From: Actinomycetes bacterium
GTDB lineage: Bacteria > Actinomycetota > Actinomycetes > Actinomycetales > Cellulomonadaceae
NCBI GenBank assembly: GCA_023389545.1
Contig: JAEWEI010000118.1
Location: forward strand, 1-5,229
Length of the DNA stretch: 5,229 nt
Direction of reading: 5' to 3'
Positions 1-5,229 of this stretch are shown one piece after another (position 1 is the stretch's first letter; each line of letters starts with the position of its first letter). Position numbers and translations under genes: made by a program. The notes under the pieces are model-generated. The model saw only the letters and a list, made by a program, of their open reading frames with translations. It did no database searches and was not told where the DNA came from.

Positions 1-289
1 CCTCCACCGCCGCCGGGCCGGCGTTGAAGATCTCGGTGGTGAGCGTGGTGTCGCCCAGCGCCTCGGCGTACGTCCCGTCGGCCACCCCGATCAGGGGGAT
101 CGCGTGGGTGATGTTCGCGAAGTAGCCGAGGCGCAGCTCGGCGGCCTCACCGCTCACGGCCGCGGCGTCGGACCCCTGGTCGGCAGGTGTGTCGAGTGCC
201 GCGCACGAGGCGGCGAGCGCGGCGGCGGAGACGATCAGGATGGCGCGGTAGGCGGCGCGGCGGACTCGGGCGGGCAGGAGCGTGGACAT
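1..289 (-). CDS. ABC transporter substrate-binding lipoprotein, sulfonate/nitrate type (N-terminal part)
   Basis: Only the first 96 codons are in the window; the gene continues past base 1. The N-terminus is a lipoprotein signal: basic residues (R8, R10, R11, R15), a hydrophobic core from about 17 to 27 (ILIVSAAALAA) and a lipobox-like AASC with C29 as the probable lipidated cysteine (A at -3 is slightly off consensus). After a flexible linker (about 30-50) the mature fold begins with ELRLGYFANITHAIPLIGV and reaches EIFNAGPAAVE. This is the opening of SsuA/nitrate/taurine-family binding proteins. It would be tethered outside the membrane and feed an ATPase and permease presumably encoded next. 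The family match suggests sulfonate, but the operon partners point to sulfate or a general sulfur source. The ATG at 289 has GAGGA six bases upstream; an in-frame ATG at 310 lacks such a site. A 37-base gap with no terminator suggests cotranscription with cysN. Confidence 0.8.
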   Translation of the reverse strand, partial: MSTLLPARVRRAAYRAILIVSAAALAASCAALDTPADQGSDAAAVSGEAAELRLGYFANITHAIPLIGVADGTYAEALGDTTLTTEIFNAGPAAVE

Positions 290-295
290 GTCGGT

Positions 296-300
296 TCCTC
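296..300 (-). promoter_or_regulatory. Ribosome binding site of the substrate-binding lipoprotein gene
   Basis: GAGGA on the minus strand lies six bases before the ATG at 289. It selects this start over the in-frame ATG at 310, which has only C-rich sequence before it. The 290-326 gap otherwise holds no hairpin with a T-tract and no evident promoter. Confidence 0.65.
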
Positions 301-326
301 TCGAGGGCATGGGCGTGGGCGCGGGA

Positions 327-1685
327 TCAGCGCGCCTGACATCGCCCTGTCTCCTCGACGGCGCCCGCGAGCGGCGAGCGGCCCACCATGCCCGCCGCGA
401 GCGTGGCGCCGTCCACCGGGTCGACCAGCAGGAACGTGCCGGTGTGGCGGTGCGCGGCGAACTCGTCCAGCAGCACGGGCTCTGCGAGGAGGACCCGCAC
501 CGTGCCGATCGCGTTGAGGGCCAGGGCGCCGGCGGAGGGCTCCAGCTCCAGGGTGTCGATGTCGTAGCGGGCGCCGACCTCGCGTAGCACTCCCCGCACC
601 GTGCGCGTCCCGGTGCGGACCAGCACGCGGGCTCCGGGCGTGCCTGGGGACGCCGCCAGCCAGCACACGGTCCCGCTGAGGTCGGAGCCAGCCGACGCAG
701 GGGAGTGGGCCGCCACCAGCACCTCGCCGCGGGCGACGTCCAGCTCGTCCTCGAGGCGCAGCGTCACCGACTGCGGCGCATGGGCCTGGTCCAGTGGGCC
801 GTCGAACGTGTCGATGCCCACCACCCTGCTCCGGCCGCCTCCGGGCACGGTGGCGACCTCGTCGCCCACGGCCACCACCCCCGAGCTGATGCGGCCCGCA
901 TAGCCCCGGTAGTCGGGATGCTCAGCGGTGCGTGGCCGGATCACGTACTGCACGGGGAAGCGCAGCGGCTCGGTGGCCGGGTCCCGCAGCACGGGGACCC
1001 GCTCCAGGTGCTCGAGCAGTGTGGGGCCCGTGTGCCACGGCATCCGGGCCGAGCGCTCGACGACGTTGTCGCCCGCGAGCGCCGAGACGGGGATCGCCTG
1101 GACACCTGTGACGCCCAGTCGCGCGGCGTAGGCGGCGAACTCGTCGGCGATGGCGGTGAACGCGTCCTCGGCGTAGTCGACGAGGTCCATCTTGTTGACG
1201 GCGAGGACGAGGTGCGGCACGCGCAGCAGCGCCGCGATGGCGGCGTGCCGCCGGGTCTGCTCGAGCACGCCGCGGCGCGCGTCGACGAGGACGACGGCGA
1301 GCTCGGCGGTGGAGGCGCCGGTGACCATGTTGCGCGTGTACTGCACGTGCCCGGGGGTGTCGGCCAGCACGAACGCGCGCGTGGCGGTGGAGAAGTACCG
1401 GTACGCCACGTCGATGGTGATGCCCTGCTCGCGTTCGGCGCGCAGCCCGTCGGTGAGGAGGGCCAGGTCGACGGCCTCCCCGCCGCGGGCGTGGCTGGCG
1501 CGCTCGACGGCGGCGAGCTGGTCGGCGAGCACCGACTTGGTGTCGTAGAGCAGCCGCCCGATGAGGGTGCTCTTCCCGTCGTCCACTGACCCGGCGGTGG
1601 CCAGGCGCAGCAGGTCGCGCTCCCGGTGCCCGCCGGGTGCGCCCGGGTGGCCGGCGGCCTGCTGAGTGGTGGTCTGCGTGCCCAT
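327..1685 (-). CDS. cysN: Sulfate adenylyltransferase subunit 1 (GTPase subunit), no APS kinase domain
   Basis: The 452-residue protein belongs to the EF-Tu/EF-1alpha-like GTPases and couples GTP hydrolysis to APS formation by CysD. The G motifs are complete: G1 GSVDDGKST (32-40), the switch I region EREQGITID (84-92), G3 DTPGH (109-113), G4 NKMD (164-167) and G5 SAL (201-203). Residues from about 240 form the two beta-barrel domains, beginning with the CysN-type stretch FPVQYVIRP (243-251). The chain ends at about the size of stand-alone CysN, so there is no C-terminal CysC (APS kinase) fusion as in mycobacterial CysNC. The first 20 residues (TQTTTQQAAGHPG) are low complexity. The ATG start overlaps the cysD stop and has GAGGGG eight bases upstream. 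The frame stays open far upstream within cysD, but that part is not family-like. The next gene starts 37 bases after the stop. Confidence 0.97.
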   Translation of the reverse strand: MGTQTTTQQAAGHPGAPGGHRERDLLRLATAGSVDDGKSTLIGRLLYDTKSVLADQLAAVERASHARGGEAVDLALLTDGLRAEREQGITIDVAYRYFSTATRAFVLADTPGHVQYTRNMVTGASTAELAVVLVDARRGVLEQTRRHAAIAALLRVPHLVLAVNKMDLVDYAEDAFTAIADEFAAYAARLGVTGVQAIPVSALAGDNVVERSARMPWHTGPTLLEHLERVPVLRDPATEPLRFPVQYVIRPRTAEHPDYRGYAGRISSGVVAVGDEVATVPGGGRSRVVGIDTFDGPLDQAHAPQSVTLRLEDELDVARGEVLVAAHSPASAGSDLSGTVCWLAASPGTPGARVLVRTGTRTVRGVLREVGARYDIDTLELEPSAGALALNAIGTVRVLLAEPVLLDEFAAHRHTGTFLLVDPVDGATLAAGMVGRSPLAGAVEETGRCQAR

Positions 1686-2641
1686 CAGAAGTACCCCTCG
1701 CGTTTGCGGTCCTCCATGGCGGCCTCCGAGGCGCGGTCGTCGGCGCGGGTGGCGCCGCGCTCGGTGAGCCGGCTCGCGGCGACCTCGACGATCACGTCCG
1801 CCACCGTCCGGGCTGTGGAGTCGACGGCGCCGGTGCAGCTCATGTCGCCGACGGTGCGGTAGCGGATGGTGCGCCGCTGCACCGGCTCGTCGGGGCGGGG
1901 GCCGCCCCAGTCCCCGGCGGTGAGCCACATGCCGTCGCGGGCGAACACGTCGCGCTGGTGCGCGTAGTAGATGGACGGCAGCTCGATCTGCTCGCGCTCG
2001 ATGTAGCGCCACACGTCGAGCTCGGTCCAGTTCGATAGTGGGAACACGCGCACGTGCTCGCCGGGGCTGTGCCGCCCGTTGTACAGGTCCCACAGCTCGG
2101 GACGCTGGCGCCGGGGGTCCCACTGGCCGAGGGCGTCGCGGAGGCTGAACACGCGCTCCTTGGCGCGCGCCTTCTCCTCGTCGCGCCTGCCCCCGCCGAA
2201 CACCGCGTCGAAGCGGTGGGTGGTGATGGCGTCGAGTAGCGGCACGGTCTGCAGGGGGTTGCGGGAGCCGCCCGGCAGCTCGCGCACGCGGCCGGTGTCG
2301 ATCGCGTCTTGCACGCTCGCGACGACGAGCCGCAGGCGGTGCCGGGCGACGGTGTCGTCGCGGTAGGCGATGACCTCGGGGAAGTTGTGGCCGGTGTCGA
2401 CGTGCATGACGGGGAACGGCACGGGCGCGGGCCAGAACGCCTTGCGCGCCAGGTGCAGCATGACGATGGAGTCCTTGCCGCCGCTGAACAGCAGCACGGG
2501 GCGTTCGAACTCGCCGGCGACCTCGCGGAAGATGTGCACGGCCTCGGACTCGAGGACCTCGAGCTGGCTCAATGCCCGTGGGGGCTCGCCTGTCGCCGCT
2601 GCGGGCGGGGGAGGCGTCGGGATGGAAGTCGTGGACGTCAT
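1685..2641 (-). CDS. cysD: Sulfate adenylyltransferase subunit 2 (ATP sulfurylase, small subunit)
   Basis: The 318-residue protein is the catalytic half of ATP sulfurylase, making adenylyl sulfate and pyrophosphate from sulfate and ATP, driven by GTP hydrolysis in CysN. The PP-loop signature SGGKDS is at 53-58, followed by VMHVDTGHNFPE (78-89), FGGGRRDEEKARAKER (148-163) and PLSNWTELDVWRYI (201-214). The end, MEDRKREGYF, is the usual CysD C-terminus. The first 25 or so residues are proline/alanine-rich and probably disordered. I chose the ATG at 2641 because it overlaps the cysH stop as ATGA. An in-frame ATG at 2656, with AGGA nine bases upstream, would add five residues (MRVAP) and cannot be excluded. 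The stop shares one base with the cysN start (TGATG), fitting equal production of the two subunits. The GGG where E. coli has GGA in the FGG-RRDEEK motif is a mild change. Confidence 0.97.
   Translation of the reverse strand: MTSTTSIPTPPPPAAATGEPPRALSQLEVLESEAVHIFREVAGEFERPVLLFSGGKDSIVMLHLARKAFWPAPVPFPVMHVDTGHNFPEVIAYRDDTVARHRLRLVVASVQDAIDTGRVRELPGGSRNPLQTVPLLDAITTHRFDAVFGGGRRDEEKARAKERVFSLRDALGQWDPRRQRPELWDLYNGRHSPGEHVRVFPLSNWTELDVWRYIEREQIELPSIYYAHQRDVFARDGMWLTAGDWGGPRPDEPVQRRTIRYRTVGDMSCTGAVDSTARTVADVIVEVAASRLTERGATRADDRASEAAMEDRKREGYF
1694..1699 (-). promoter_or_regulatory. Ribosome binding site of cysN
   Basis: GAGGGG on the minus strand is eight bases before the ATG at 1685, embedded in the last codons of cysD (KREGYF). 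It supports this start over upstream in-frame codons within cysD, and adds fresh initiation to the TGATG coupling. Confidence 0.6.
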
Positions 2642-3330
2642 AGGTGCAACCCGCATTCCGTCTTGTCCTGGCCTGACCATCGCCCGGCGCGGGCGTCCTC
2701 GCCGGGCTCCACCGCCCTGGTGCACGGCGCGCAGCCGATCGAGGCGTACCCGAGCTGGCGAAGGGGGTTGAGCAGCACGTGGTGCTCGGCGGTGTAGGCG
2801 TCGACGTCGGCCTGCGACCACGCCGCGAGCGGGTTGAGCTTCACCTTCGAGCGGCGCTCGTCCCAGCCCACCACCGGGATGTCGGTGCGGGTCGGCGCGT
2901 CCTCTCGGCGCATGCCCGTGACCCACGCCTGGTACGGGGCCAGGCCGCGTTCGAGCGGCTCGACCTTGCGCAGCGCGCAGCACAGGTCGGGACGCCGGGC
3001 GTGCAGGCGGGGCCCGTGCTCGGCATCCTGCTCGGTGACGCTCTGCCGGGGGAGGACTGTGCGCACGGTGATCGGGGTGGTCGCCGCGAACGCGTCGCGC
3101 GTGCCGAGCGTCTCGGCGAAGTGGTAGCCGGTGTCGATGAACAGCACGTCCACGCCGGGGGCTGCGCGCGACGCGAGGTGCACCAGCACCTCGTCGGCCA
3201 TGGAGGACGCGACGACCAGCCCGGCGCCGAAGGCCTCGTGCGCCCACGCGAGCACGTCGAGGGGGTGTGCTGACTCGAGCTCGGCGCCGGCCGCGAGGGC
3301 GGCGTCCCGCAGAGCGGCCCCGGTGCTCAT
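2638..3330 (-). CDS. cysH: Adenylyl-sulfate (APS) reductase, thioredoxin-dependent
   Basis: The 230-residue protein should reduce adenylyl sulfate to sulfite and AMP with thioredoxin as reductant. The family's nucleotide-binding segment is seen as ASSMADEVLVHL (41-52), followed by the FIDTGYHF strand (64-71) and GMRREDAPTR (139-148). The 4Fe-4S ligands typical of APS-specific reductases are present: the C117-C118 pair (DLCCALRK) and C200/C203 (GCAPC). The catalytic cysteine is C226 in the C-terminal ECGLHL motif. PAPS-only enzymes such as that of E. coli lack the cluster cysteines but keep ECGLH, so this one is best called APS reductase (EC 1.8.4.10). The ATG at 3330 overlaps the previous stop as ATGA; the ribosome site is weak (GGTGGG only three bases upstream), so translation probably depends on coupling. 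The TGA overlaps the cysD ATG. The frame is open further upstream, but that stretch lies inside the small gene and sir and is not family-like. Confidence 0.96.
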   Translation of the reverse strand: MSTGAALRDAALAAGAELESAHPLDVLAWAHEAFGAGLVVASSMADEVLVHLASRAAPGVDVLFIDTGYHFAETLGTRDAFAATTPITVRTVLPRQSVTEQDAEHGPRLHARRPDLCCALRKVEPLERGLAPYQAWVTGMRREDAPTRTDIPVVGWDERRSKVKLNPLAAWSQADVDAYTAEHHVLLNPLRQLGYASIGCAPCTRAVEPGEDARAGRWSGQDKTECGLHL

Positions 3331-3491
3331 CGGCCCACCGCCAGGGCGACGAAGCGCACGGCGAAGACGCGCGCGCAGGTGCGGCACTCCCACTCGCCAT
3401 GCCGTTCGCCGGACGGGCGCAGGTCCTCCCCGGCGCAGAACGGGCAGTAGTAGGGCACGGCCCGCTGGCCGGCGTCCGGGGTGGCGCTCAC
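3327..3491 (-). CDS. Small tetracysteine (zinc-ribbon-like) protein of the sulfur operon
   Basis: This 54-residue protein has two CxxC knuckles: C16/C19 in YYCPFCAGEDLRP and C36/C39 in WECRTCARVF, separated by 16 residues. That spacing fits a zinc ribbon binding one Zn (or, less likely, Fe) ion. A short hydrophobic tail (FAVRFVALAVG) may complete the beta-sheet. The GTG start at 3491 is chosen because it overlaps the sir stop codon as GTGA and has GAGGA six bases upstream; an ATG at 3524 in the same frame would lie deep inside sir and lacks this logic. The stop overlaps the cysH ATG as ATGA, so the gene is translationally coupled on both sides. From memory, a small protein of this kind sits between sulfite reductase and cysH in Streptomyces as well, annotated as hypothetical. 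Its function is unknown to me; metal delivery, assembly or redox help for the neighbouring Fe-S enzymes is only a guess. Confidence 0.85.
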   Translation of the reverse strand: MSATPDAGQRAVPYYCPFCAGEDLRPSGERHGEWECRTCARVFAVRFVALAVGR

Positions 3492-5146
3492 CGCAGGTCC
3501 TCGTCTGCGGCGCGCAGGGCCCATTGGGCGAACAGCTCGTCCTCGTGGCGTTGGGCGTCGAATCGCCGGGCGACGCGCTCCACGTAGTCGGCGAGCTCAT
3601 CGGCGGGCACCCGCAGGCCGCGCAGCGTGCGGCCCATGCCGCTGGTGAGCCCCAGGCCGCCCCCGAGGTGCACCTGGTACCCGTCCTCGCCGCCCGCGAG
3701 CGCGCCCTTGAGGCCGATGTCGGCCACTTGGATGCGGGCGCAGGAGTTCGGGCAGCCGTTGAGGTTGATGGTCAGGGGGTGGTCGAACGTGGGCAGCCGC
3801 TCGTCGAGGCTGGCGACGAGGTCGGCGCCCCGGGCCTTCGTCTCGACGATGGCGAGCTTGCAGAACTCGATGCCGGTGCACGCCATGGTGCCGCGCCGGA
3901 ATGTGGACGCCCCGCGCACCAGGAGGCTGAGGCGCTCAAGGCCCTCGACGAGCGTGTCCACCTGATCGGCGGCGACGTCGAGCACGACGATCTTCTGCTC
4001 GGCGGTGAGCCGCACCCGGGTGGAGCCGCACAGCTCGGCGAGGTCGGCGACGGCGGCGAGCACGGCGCCGGGGGTGCGGCCGACGAGGGGCGCGGCGCCC
4101 ACGTAGAACCGGCCGTCCTTCTGCGGGTGCACGCCCACGTGGTCCCGTCGCGCGAAGGGCGGTGGGGGTGGCGCCGGGCCGTCGGGGAGGGTGTGCTCCA
4201 GGTACTCGCCCTCGAGCACCTGGCGGAACAGCTCGGGCCCCCAGTCGGCGACGAGGAATTTGAGGCGGGCCCGTGAGCGCAGTCGGCGGTAGCCGTAGTC
4301 CCGGAAGATGCCGGCGACTCCCGCCCACACGTCGGGGATCTGCTCCAGGGTGACGAAGGCGCCCAACCGGACGGCGAGCCGGGGGTTGGTGGACAGGCCG
4401 CCCCCCACCCACAGGTCGAAGCCGGGGCCGAGCTCGGGGTGCAGCACCCCGACGAAGGACACGTCGTTGATCTCGTGGGCCACGTCCTGGTGGGGGGACC
4501 CGCTGATGGCCGTCTTGAACTTGCGCGGCAGGTTGGAGAACTCGGGGTTGCCCACGAACCTGGCGCTGACGGCCTCGACGGCGGGCGTGCCGTCGATGAT
4601 CTCGTCGGCGGCGACACCGGCCACGGGCGAGCCGAGGATCACGCGGGGCGTGTCCCCGCACGCCTCCTGGGTGCTGAGGCCCACAGCCTCGAGGCGGCGC
4701 CAGATGGCGGGCACGTCCTCGATGCGCACCCAGTGCAGCTGCAGGTTCTGCCGGTCGGTGATGTCAGCGGTGCCGCGGGCGTGCTCGAGGGAGATCTCGG
4801 CGATGGTGCGCAGCTGCTCGGTGGTCAGCGCCCCGCCGTCGCAGCGGACGCGCAGCATGAAGTGCTCGTCGTCGAGCTCATGTGGCTCGAGGGTGGCGGT
4901 GCGGCCGCCGTCGATGCCGGGCCGGCGCTGGGTGTACAGCCCCCACCAGCGCATCCGCCCGCGCAGGTCGTCGGGGGAGATGGAGGCGAAGCCCTGGCGG
5001 GAGTACACCTGCTCGATGCGGCGGCGGACGTTCAGCCCGTCGTCCTCCTGCTTGAACCGCTCGTTGGCGTTCTGGGGCTCATGTGAGCCGAAGGCCCACT
5101 GGCCCTCGTCTCTGGTCGCCGGTGGGGCGATCCGTGTCTGCGCCAT
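3488..5146 (-). CDS. sir: Assimilatory ferredoxin-sulfite reductase (siroheme / 4Fe-4S)
   Basis: The protein has 552 residues and should reduce sulfite to sulfide with six electrons from ferredoxin in the cytoplasm, the last inorganic step before cysteine synthesis. The siroheme-linked 4Fe-4S cysteines are visible as C423 and C429 (ACTGIEFCK) and C465 and C469 (NGCPNSCAR). Siroheme/sulfite-pocket segments follow the family pattern: TADITDRQNLQLHW (126-139), LPRKFKTAISG (206-216) and DLWVGGGLSTNP (244-255). It looks full length and closely resembles Mycobacterium tuberculosis NirA/SirA as I remember it, down to the C-terminal end FAQW...DLR. Y71 (GLYTQR) and C163 (EACGD) sit where that enzyme has its Tyr-Cys crosslink. 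A proline run (326-330) marks a surface loop. The ATG start is supported by GGAGGT eight bases upstream. It is the first gene of the operon and its TGA overlaps the next start. The family also contains nitrite reductases, but cysH, cysD and cysN downstream argue for sulfite. Confidence 0.97.
   Translation of the reverse strand: MAQTRIAPPATRDEGQWAFGSHEPQNANERFKQEDDGLNVRRRIEQVYSRQGFASISPDDLRGRMRWWGLYTQRRPGIDGGRTATLEPHELDDEHFMLRVRCDGGALTTEQLRTIAEISLEHARGTADITDRQNLQLHWVRIEDVPAIWRRLEAVGLSTQEACGDTPRVILGSPVAGVAADEIIDGTPAVEAVSARFVGNPEFSNLPRKFKTAISGSPHQDVAHEINDVSFVGVLHPELGPGFDLWVGGGLSTNPRLAVRLGAFVTLEQIPDVWAGVAGIFRDYGYRRLRSRARLKFLVADWGPELFRQVLEGEYLEHTLPDGPAPPPPPFARRDHVGVHPQKDGRFYVGAAPLVGRTPGAVLAAVADLAELCGSTRVRLTAEQKIVVLDVAADQVDTLVEGLERLSLLVRGASTFRRGTMACTGIEFCKLAIVETKARGADLVASLDERLPTFDHPLTINLNGCPNSCARIQVADIGLKGALAGGEDGYQVHLGGGLGLTSGMGRTLRGLRVPADELADYVERVARRFDAQRHEDELFAQWALRAADEDLR
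3498..3502 (-). promoter_or_regulatory. Ribosome binding site of the small tetracysteine gene
   Basis: GAGGA on the minus strand lies six bases before the GTG at 3491, inside the last codons of sir. It decides between this GTG and the in-frame upstream ATG at 3524, and supports independent as well as coupled initiation. Confidence 0.65.
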
Positions 5147-5154
5147 CTGGCGCC

Positions 5155-5160
5155 ACCTCC
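5155..5160 (-). promoter_or_regulatory. Ribosome binding site of sir
   Basis: On the minus strand GGAGGT lies eight bases before the ATG at 5146. This near-consensus Shine-Dalgarno sequence fixes the start of the first gene. It is the strongest of the ribosome sites in the window, as expected for a gene that does not rely on coupling to an upstream gene. Confidence 0.85.
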
Positions 5161-5187
5161 GGGGTTCGGGGACGTGCAGGCTCGTCG

Positions 5188-5203
5188 GCCACCCGTGGGT
5201 GGC
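5188..5203. repeat. 16-bp inverted repeat, possible operator
   Basis: The plus strand reads GCCACCCGTGGGTGGC: two 7-base arms that are perfect reverse complements around a 2-base centre. The repeat lies about 42 to 57 bases before the sir start codon, a usual place for the binding site of a dimeric regulator. As RNA, the 2-base loop is too tight for the full 7-bp hairpin, so a DNA operator is the more natural reading. It does not match the McbR or CysR sites of Corynebacterium as I remember them. Short GC-rich palindromes also arise by chance, so the regulatory role is inference. Confidence 0.4.
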
Positions 5204-5207
5204 GGTG

Positions 5208-5224
5208 CGGGCGCCGCGCGCCCG
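5208..5224. repeat. 17-bp GC-only inverted repeat (hairpin potential)
   Basis: The plus strand reads CGGGCGCCGCGCGCCCG: 7-base perfect arms around a 3-base centre. It could form a short stable hairpin, but no T-tract follows on either strand within the window. It might be part of an operator, an attenuator or a terminator of something further upstream. Because it consists only of G and C in a very GC-rich genome, chance is a serious alternative. Confidence 0.3.
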
Positions 5225-5229
5225 ACAAC

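Larger units (their letters stand above)
5161..5229. other. Upstream region of the sulfur operon, no clear promoter
   Basis: These 69 bases lie between the window edge and the sir ribosome site. I see no coding region here. No convincing -10 hexamer of the TAnnnT type is present on the minus strand, so the promoter probably lies beyond the window or does not match a simple consensus. The stretch does contain two short inverted repeats, described separately. I see no SAM-riboswitch-like architecture, though the region is too short to exclude one that starts outside the window. Confidence 0.5.

Noticed and set aside
290..326. Terminator between cysN and the lipoprotein gene
   Set aside because: Only a weak CCTC/GAGG pairing around the ribosome site is visible, with no stable stem and no T-tract.
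705..1589. Plus-strand open frame of 294 codons opposite cysN
   Set aside because: The product is a low-complexity G/V/H/D-rich shadow of the CysN codons, with no ribosome site or family motif.
1686..2123. N-terminal extension of CysN in its open frame into cysD
   Set aside because: The sequence is arginine/alanine-rich shadow of cysD. The ATG at 1685 has a ribosome site and precedes the G1 motif at the usual distance.
3331..3600. N-terminal extension of CysH in its open frame up to base 3600
   Set aside because: The extension lies inside the small gene and sir, is not CysH-like, and the ATG at 3330 gives the family length with an ATGA overlap.
3131..4276. Long plus-strand open frame of 381 codons opposite sir, the small gene and part of cysH
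   Set aside because: It is antisense to well-identified genes and its translation is rich in A, R, G and H with no recognisable domain. Long antisense frames are expected in very GC-rich coding DNA.
4439..5086. Plus-strand open frame of 215 codons opposite the sir N-terminal half
   Set aside because: Shadow translation of a conserved enzyme gene, with no recognisable domain.
5161..5229. Consensus promoter or SAM riboswitch ahead of sir
   Set aside because: A TTGTCG-like hexamer sits at the window edge, but nothing resembling a -10 element is found at 16 to 18 bases from it. The sequence is too short and GC-rich to support a riboswitch fold.

Overview
The window is very GC-rich, and its reading frames have G or C at almost every third codon position. 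The gene order and protein sequences are those of a high-GC actinobacterium (Actinomycetota). A Micrococcales/Cellulomonas-like host is my guess from protein style only. All real genes lie on the minus strand and read from the right end of the window to the left, as one assimilatory sulfate reduction operon.

Layout in transcription order: 69 bases of upstream sequence holding two short inverted repeats (5161-5229); a ferredoxin-type sulfite reductase, sir (5146-3488); a 54-residue tetracysteine zinc-ribbon-like protein of unknown function (3491-3327); cysH, an iron-sulfur APS reductase (3330-2638); cysD, the small subunit of sulfate adenylyltransferase (2641-1685); cysN, its GTPase subunit (1685-327); and the first 96 codons of a lipoprotein resembling the substrate-binding subunit of sulfonate/nitrate-type ABC transporters (289 to beyond base 1). 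The first five genes are chained by stop/start overlaps (GTGA, ATGA, ATGA, TGATG). Only 37 bases separate cysN from the transporter gene and no terminator is visible there.

Together the genes give uptake of a sulfur source (probable), activation of sulfate to APS by CysDN, reduction of APS to sulfite by CysH, and reduction of sulfite to sulfide by Sir. No APS kinase (cysC) is present as a gene or as a CysN fusion, and CysH carries the cysteine set of APS-specific reductases, so the pathway shown goes directly through APS. This is a well-known type of operon. The least explained parts are the small tetracysteine protein and the inverted repeats in front of sir. I see no mobile element, CRISPR array, RNA gene or clearly new system.
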